From: an uncultured Bacteroidales bacterium
GTDB lineage: Bacteria > Bacteroidota > Bacteroidia > Bacteroidales > UBA932
NCBI GenBank assembly: GCA_947630665.1
Contig: CANRID010000005.1
Coordinates: forward strand, 1-64,000
Direction of reading: 5' to 3'
Length of the DNA stretch: 64,000 bases
A program made the translations under genes and the position numbers. The notes under the pieces were generated by a model, which saw only the letters and a program-made list of their open reading frames with translations, did no database searches and was not told the origin of the DNA. This document shows positions 60,301-64,000 of the stretch, piece by piece. Every line of letters begins with the position of its first letter. The first letter of the stretch is position 1.

Positions 60301-60355
60301 ACGACAGAGCCGTCGTTGCCACTAATATCCCAAATGCTGTTCTTCTATGATTCAT
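57326..60355 (-). CDS. RND-family efflux permease (second of tandem pair)
   Basis: AcrB-type 12-TM permease organisation with two large periplasmic loops; ISLRLTPSRNKPAISVSYSLPDASPRTVERDITSKLEGVL. Confidence 0.85.
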   Translation of the reverse strand: MNHRRTAFGILVATTALSLLGVLLLFHISLRLTPSRNKPAISVSYSLPDASPRTVERDITSKLEGVLSHVKGVENVSSVSKENTGTITLSFDNTADIPTSKFHITTLLRQIWPDMPTGISYPHIQMVGLNDEDNNIPFVSLAFYAPIPDHEIVEYATENITPKLITVEGVEDVAVQLNSNQTIELIFDNEILERFGVAKDDIIESIRLQGMSVELGRIENDSTSFNAKILTDGLKNEDLKNIVVANNDNGILRLKDICKITVKDLSKSVIFRMNGQNAVYCNIALSPGYNQLMVSRKIEEQLKSIRESLPDDFKIEVTYNASEYLWHELETLIYRSCITLGILLLFVWITTLSIRYVLIISIALSANLLLAVCVFYLLGIEINIYSLAGITVSFNLIIDNSIVMIEHIRHKGTIKAIIPILAATLTTIGALSILFVLDETTRLSLIDFALVVAINLGISVAVALWLIPSLLNYIQLQKKNRKYLQGISAVNSYVWRLYKAYIKTSIRFRYLIIACMAILFVGSWWLFDKFVYAGEYFNREVKEPIVTMAAILPDGSTIEQSDRIAHNVEDFIAGFDGIRNYQTTVFPGRLIARIFFTKEAIANGVPEQIQSEAIIVSSLLGAATWSITGIEALNYTNSVMVSPGEFKIKLSGYNYDELVSIAYKLSDSLTTHPRINNISINSEISRRKNDYFEYELVPDYQKISHAGISIDLFVKAISQLLSRQEYAGTISVSDKIVKVVQTSKQSGQYDLWQLLNMPLWVQDQTVKLSDYVSLEKRKQAQSIVRENREYVIWLQFPYRGSYDNGRKFVEPLVERMNRIVPQGYKLEFVDDEKESQELDYPTTVLALIIVFGVIFVITSVLFNSLKIPFAVILTIPFSFIGVFLTFFFSAMKFDQGGLASFILLSGLTVNAAIYILYDYNTRLHDNNAGDTAFDLYIMSFKYKIKAILLTVVSTIVGFLPMILSISKESFWFALALGTIGGLLMSLFVLVFILPCLVLKKRQSCIVNRL

Positions 60356-60382
60356 TTTACCTGAGGAAAAGATTATTCATTG

Positions 60383-63300
60383 TCAGTGGCTTTTTTGGGT
60401 AATCAATATATATAACAGAGGCACTATGAACAAGCTGACAAGTGTCCCTATAATCATGGAACTAATGATCGCTATATTTAACGGGCGTTGAAGCTGGGAT
60501 CCCATATCGCTCATAAATAATGACGGTACAAGTGCGAAAATCGTGGTAAGAGAAGTCATGACAATCGCTCTAAGTCGTTTTACGCCTGCTATATGTACCG
60601 CATCTCTCAGTTTTGTCCCTTGTTCCTGTAAAGACTGGATCGAGTCTATTTTAAGAATAGAATCATTGATGACTACCCCGCAGGTGACAATAATGCCGAT
60701 ACATGACATCAAATTAAGAGACACACCACATATCATTAAACACAGTAAGGTGAATGCAACGTCTATGGGAATTTCCAAGAGAACTATGACCGGCAGGATG
60801 AAACTTCCGAACTGGATACATAAAATGAAATACATCATTAAAAGAGATATCCCCAAAACATAGACCAGCTCTTTGACCATCAATTGATCCGAGAAAAAAG
60901 TCCCTGTATATGAGACATTCCATTCCGGGTTTTCATGTATGATTTTGTCAACCGAACTTATTACTTCTTTTGCAGGAATCCCGGCATCGTATCGGATGGG
61001 TATGTACTGTCCGAAAACATTACTTTGTATTTGTTTAAGGGAGGTGTAGGGAGCTGTAGATACAAATGAATTAACAGGGTAAGTATATCCATCGGACGAT
61101 ATGGCCAATTCATGCAAAGATTTTTCTTTTGCCCCTTTATAGGAAGCGTGAATGGGCAAATACCAGTCGTGCGATTTAAAAGTCCCGATTGTGCGGGATG
61201 AGAGCAACTCTTGCAAAGATGTCGTTAAAGCGCTGATACTTAAATCATACTTTGCTACCGTTTCCGGGTCTATCATTATATTAACGCCATCTGTAACCGA
61301 TAAACGTTCTGTTTCAACGCTATCGGCATCATCTATATTATTATACAGATTTTGCAGTTGCTTAAAAGGGATGTTTTGTTGGCGCGGTATTATTCTTGCC
61401 TCAACAAACGCTTCAGACGTGCCGAATACCCGTTCAAATAAATTCGGGGGCGCCTCAAATCTGACATTCGCGTTATTTGCGATGGAGTCTATCGCTTTTG
61501 CAAGCAGATCTTTCGCTTTTGTCAATTCTGCCGGGTTATCTGCACGGAGATATAGAACTGTTTCTGATTGTGAAATATCGCCTTCGTCATTAACATCGAA
61601 CGTTTGCCGGCCCACATAAACGGAAGTCTCCTTAAATTTATTGTCAATAAAGGAATTAAGTATATCGGATTTATTTTTTGTATCCGTAAATGACCCGTTA
61701 TTATTCCACTCGATGAAAACAAAGGTATCATCAGATTTTATCGCAGGAATTTTTTCTGTATTTATTGACTCAAAAGCGATTACTCCTATAAAGACTATAA
61801 TGGCGACTCCCGATAGACACAATAGACGATGGCTCATTACCATGTCCCAACCCTTTTGATAAAATGTTAACAAGTAATCATTTACTTTCAAAGAAAGCCT
61901 GCTTGCCCATCCAGAAGTTTTTTCTTCACTCTTATAGTTTTTATATACAATGTGATAGACCACCGGCAATAATCCGATGCCGACAATATAACTGGCTGTC
62001 AAACCGGAAGTTATTGAAAAGGCCTGATCCGCAAAGATTACTCCGGAAATGCCGCTGAGGAAAATTAGCGGAAGAAATACCGCCACTGTGGTTAAGGTAG
62101 AACTTAACAACGGGGTAATCATTTCGGTGGCTCCTTTATGACATGCATCATCAAGGGATAATCCGGATTCCCGGTATTGAGAAATATTTTCAGTAATGAC
62201 AATCGAATTGTCAATCATCATTCCAACAGCCAGGATCAGTCCCGACAGCGAGATGATGTTGATACTGATTTTAAAGAGATAAAAAAACAAGAAGGTGACA
62301 ATAAGCGAGACGCAAACGACAATACATGAAATCAATGAATTCCGGAAGTTACCCATCGTGGCCGAGGTCAAAAGAATGATGAGAAGCAATCCGATGAGCA
62401 GGCTTTGCGTCAGATTATCAATAGAATACTGTAAAAGTGAGGACTGGTCCCTGGTTACGTGAAAATTATAATCGGGAAATTGATCTGCGAATAAAGCAAG
62501 GACTGATGCCACATCATCTTTTAATGTATTCACACTGGAATTCTCATTTTTTATGATTGACATTGTTACCGCCCGTTTCCCATTGTAAAAAGACTGGCCG
62601 GCATTCGGATCCGATATTACGGAGATGTCTGCAATATCACCTACCCGAAAGATACATCCATCTTTTCGGATAGGGATTTCAGATAGGTCCGAGGGATTGT
62701 CGATAGGCTCTGCCAGGCTGAGATTATAAATCCGCGAACTGTTCTGAATCTGACTGCTCAAAGCCAAACGATCGATACCGCTTAAGGCCTGTTGAATATC
62801 ATTGATCGTAATATTGTGTGCGTCAGCCTTGTCGGGATTAAGAGATATATTTACAAATCTGTCGGGAATTCCGGTAATGTCAACTAAATCCACAGATTGG
62901 AGTTGTTCCAGACGCCGGCGGATAATTTCAGAGGCGACCTCGCTCATTTCTAAAAAATGATTTTCATCCCGTTGTTCTTTTAAAGTCATTTGGACAAATA
63001 AAACGGGCAAATCCCCGGGATTGCATTTAATGGCTTGGGGCCGTTTTATATTAGGCGGCATTTCATTCAATGCGGCGTCGATTCGTTCATTAATTTCCAC
63101 AAAAGCAAGGTTCGCATCGGTTCCGTAGTCAAAACTGACAGTTACGACACATTCGCCATCTGTCGTCTTCGCATCTATATCCTTGACTCCGGAGGCTTGT
63201 ATGAGAGAACGCATGAGAGGCTGAGCCACTTTTGACTGGGCCTCGTTCATACCTAATGATGTGATATCAACCTTTACCTTAACAAACGGTATCTGCATAT

Positions 63301-63409
63301 CGGGTAATAACGAAACCGGTATTATACTTAAACCGACCAGACTAAGTATAATCGCCGCGACAAATGCCATTATGACCGAAACCGGATGTTTAATGAGGAA
63401 TCTTATCAT
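60383..63409 (-). CDS. RND-family efflux permease (first of tandem pair)
   Basis: IPVSLLPDMQIPFVKVKVDITSLGMNEAQSKVAQPLMRSL; LSGLILAVGMMIDNSIVITENI. Confidence 0.92.
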   Translation of the reverse strand: MIRFLIKHPVSVIMAFVAAIILSLVGLSIIPVSLLPDMQIPFVKVKVDITSLGMNEAQSKVAQPLMRSLIQASGVKDIDAKTTDGECVVTVSFDYGTDANLAFVEINERIDAALNEMPPNIKRPQAIKCNPGDLPVLFVQMTLKEQRDENHFLEMSEVASEIIRRRLEQLQSVDLVDITGIPDRFVNISLNPDKADAHNITINDIQQALSGIDRLALSSQIQNSSRIYNLSLAEPIDNPSDLSEIPIRKDGCIFRVGDIADISVISDPNAGQSFYNGKRAVTMSIIKNENSSVNTLKDDVASVLALFADQFPDYNFHVTRDQSSLLQYSIDNLTQSLLIGLLLIILLTSATMGNFRNSLISCIVVCVSLIVTFLFFYLFKISINIISLSGLILAVGMMIDNSIVITENISQYRESGLSLDDACHKGATEMITPLLSSTLTTVAVFLPLIFLSGISGVIFADQAFSITSGLTASYIVGIGLLPVVYHIVYKNYKSEEKTSGWASRLSLKVNDYLLTFYQKGWDMVMSHRLLCLSGVAIIVFIGVIAFESINTEKIPAIKSDDTFVFIEWNNNGSFTDTKNKSDILNSFIDNKFKETSVYVGRQTFDVNDEGDISQSETVLYLRADNPAELTKAKDLLAKAIDSIANNANVRFEAPPNLFERVFGTSEAFVEARIIPRQQNIPFKQLQNLYNNIDDADSVETERLSVTDGVNIMIDPETVAKYDLSISALTTSLQELLSSRTIGTFKSHDWYLPIHASYKGAKEKSLHELAISSDGYTYPVNSFVSTAPYTSLKQIQSNVFGQYIPIRYDAGIPAKEVISSVDKIIHENPEWNVSYTGTFFSDQLMVKELVYVLGISLLMMYFILCIQFGSFILPVIVLLEIPIDVAFTLLCLMICGVSLNLMSCIGIIVTCGVVINDSILKIDSIQSLQEQGTKLRDAVHIAGVKRLRAIVMTSLTTIFALVPSLFMSDMGSQLQRPLNIAIISSMIIGTLVSLFIVPLLYILITQKSH

Positions 63410-63420
63410 TTCCAGGTTCT

Positions 63421-64000
63421 TTATCGGGTAATTTTCTTTACAGGCCTTGAATCTGTAAGAATCTCACAATCAGAAATAATAACCTCATCTCCAGGGTGAA
63501 TGCCAGATTCTGCTATTACCTCCGATGTGTTTTCGTCTCCTAATGTAACATATTGCCATTTGGCTTCATTGCGTAAACTGTCGAAAACAAAGACGACCGG
63601 CCTTTCGTTCCGGAGCGTAACAGCCTTTTTGGGGATTGCTATGCTTCCCTCAATTTCTTTTTTTACAAACACTTTTACTTTCATTCCTTCATAGAGACCA
63701 CGCGGATTTTGGATTTTTGCAACGGCCTGAATCATTCCGCTCGCCTCTACTATAGGATTGATAGCGGTTATAGAACCTGTAAATGTCCCTTTGGGTGAAG
63801 AAATCGATACCCGATCTCCTGTGTTCACACTGCCGACTTCACTTTCCATAAAGTTGAAATTCACTTGGGGTTTGCTGTCGTCCAATATTTTACATAGGGG
63901 TATCGACGGATCGGCGACATTGTGAATTACCTGCGAAACATTCGCTACAACACCCGATATGGAAGCCACAATGTCGGTCTCCGATAGCAATCTCTTATTC
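63421..64000 (-). CDS. RND periplasmic adaptor (HlyD/MFP) subunit, truncated by window end
   Basis: GDRVSISSPKGTFTGSITAINPIVEASGMIQAVAKIQNPRGLYEGMKVKVFV; frame stays open past base 64000. Confidence 0.85.
   Translation of the reverse strand, partial: NKRLLSETDIVASISGVVANVSQVIHNVADPSIPLCKILDDSKPQVNFNFMESEVGSVNTGDRVSISSPKGTFTGSITAINPIVEASGMIQAVAKIQNPRGLYEGMKVKVFVKKEIEGSIAIPKKAVTLRNERPVVFVFDSLRNEAKWQYVTLGDENTSEVIAESGIHPGDEVIISDCEILTDSRPVKKITR

Overview
Bacteroidales-type chromosome segment, judged from gene content, TAnnTTTG-type -7 boxes and Bacteroidota-specific families. Two accessory stretches sit at the 3' ends of tRNA genes; the rest is mostly conserved core.

Accessory block 1 (1-5.8 kb, next to tRNA-Leu): an IS66-type transposase tail, then a three-gene minus-strand operon of a single-chain restriction-methylation-specificity protein, a Ser/Thr kinase and a small ORF.

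Accessory block 2 (12.1-20.4 kb, ending at tRNA-Phe): three divergent AAA_14/DUF4143 ATPase genes, a conjugative-transposon scar (traE'-'traF), a transposase remnant, and a split HipA system (HipB / HipS-like / HipT-like) with a triple operator.

Core: tetR-fabF-esterase, priA, parAB, mltD, purE, hpt, adk, obgE, lplA, hpf, xerC, feoAB, rpsU, hutU, mutAB, leuACDB and a tandem RND pump.

The most interesting unexplained signal is upstream of the three AAA_14/DUF4143 genes. Each is preceded at its promoter by its own array of about four direct repeats with a ~32-nt period, and the repeat sequence differs from gene to gene. This suggests a family of ATPases with diversified, self-specific iteron operators. 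Second is a complete Leu-peptide transcription attenuator upstream of leuACDB. No searches were run; family calls come from reading motifs in the translations.
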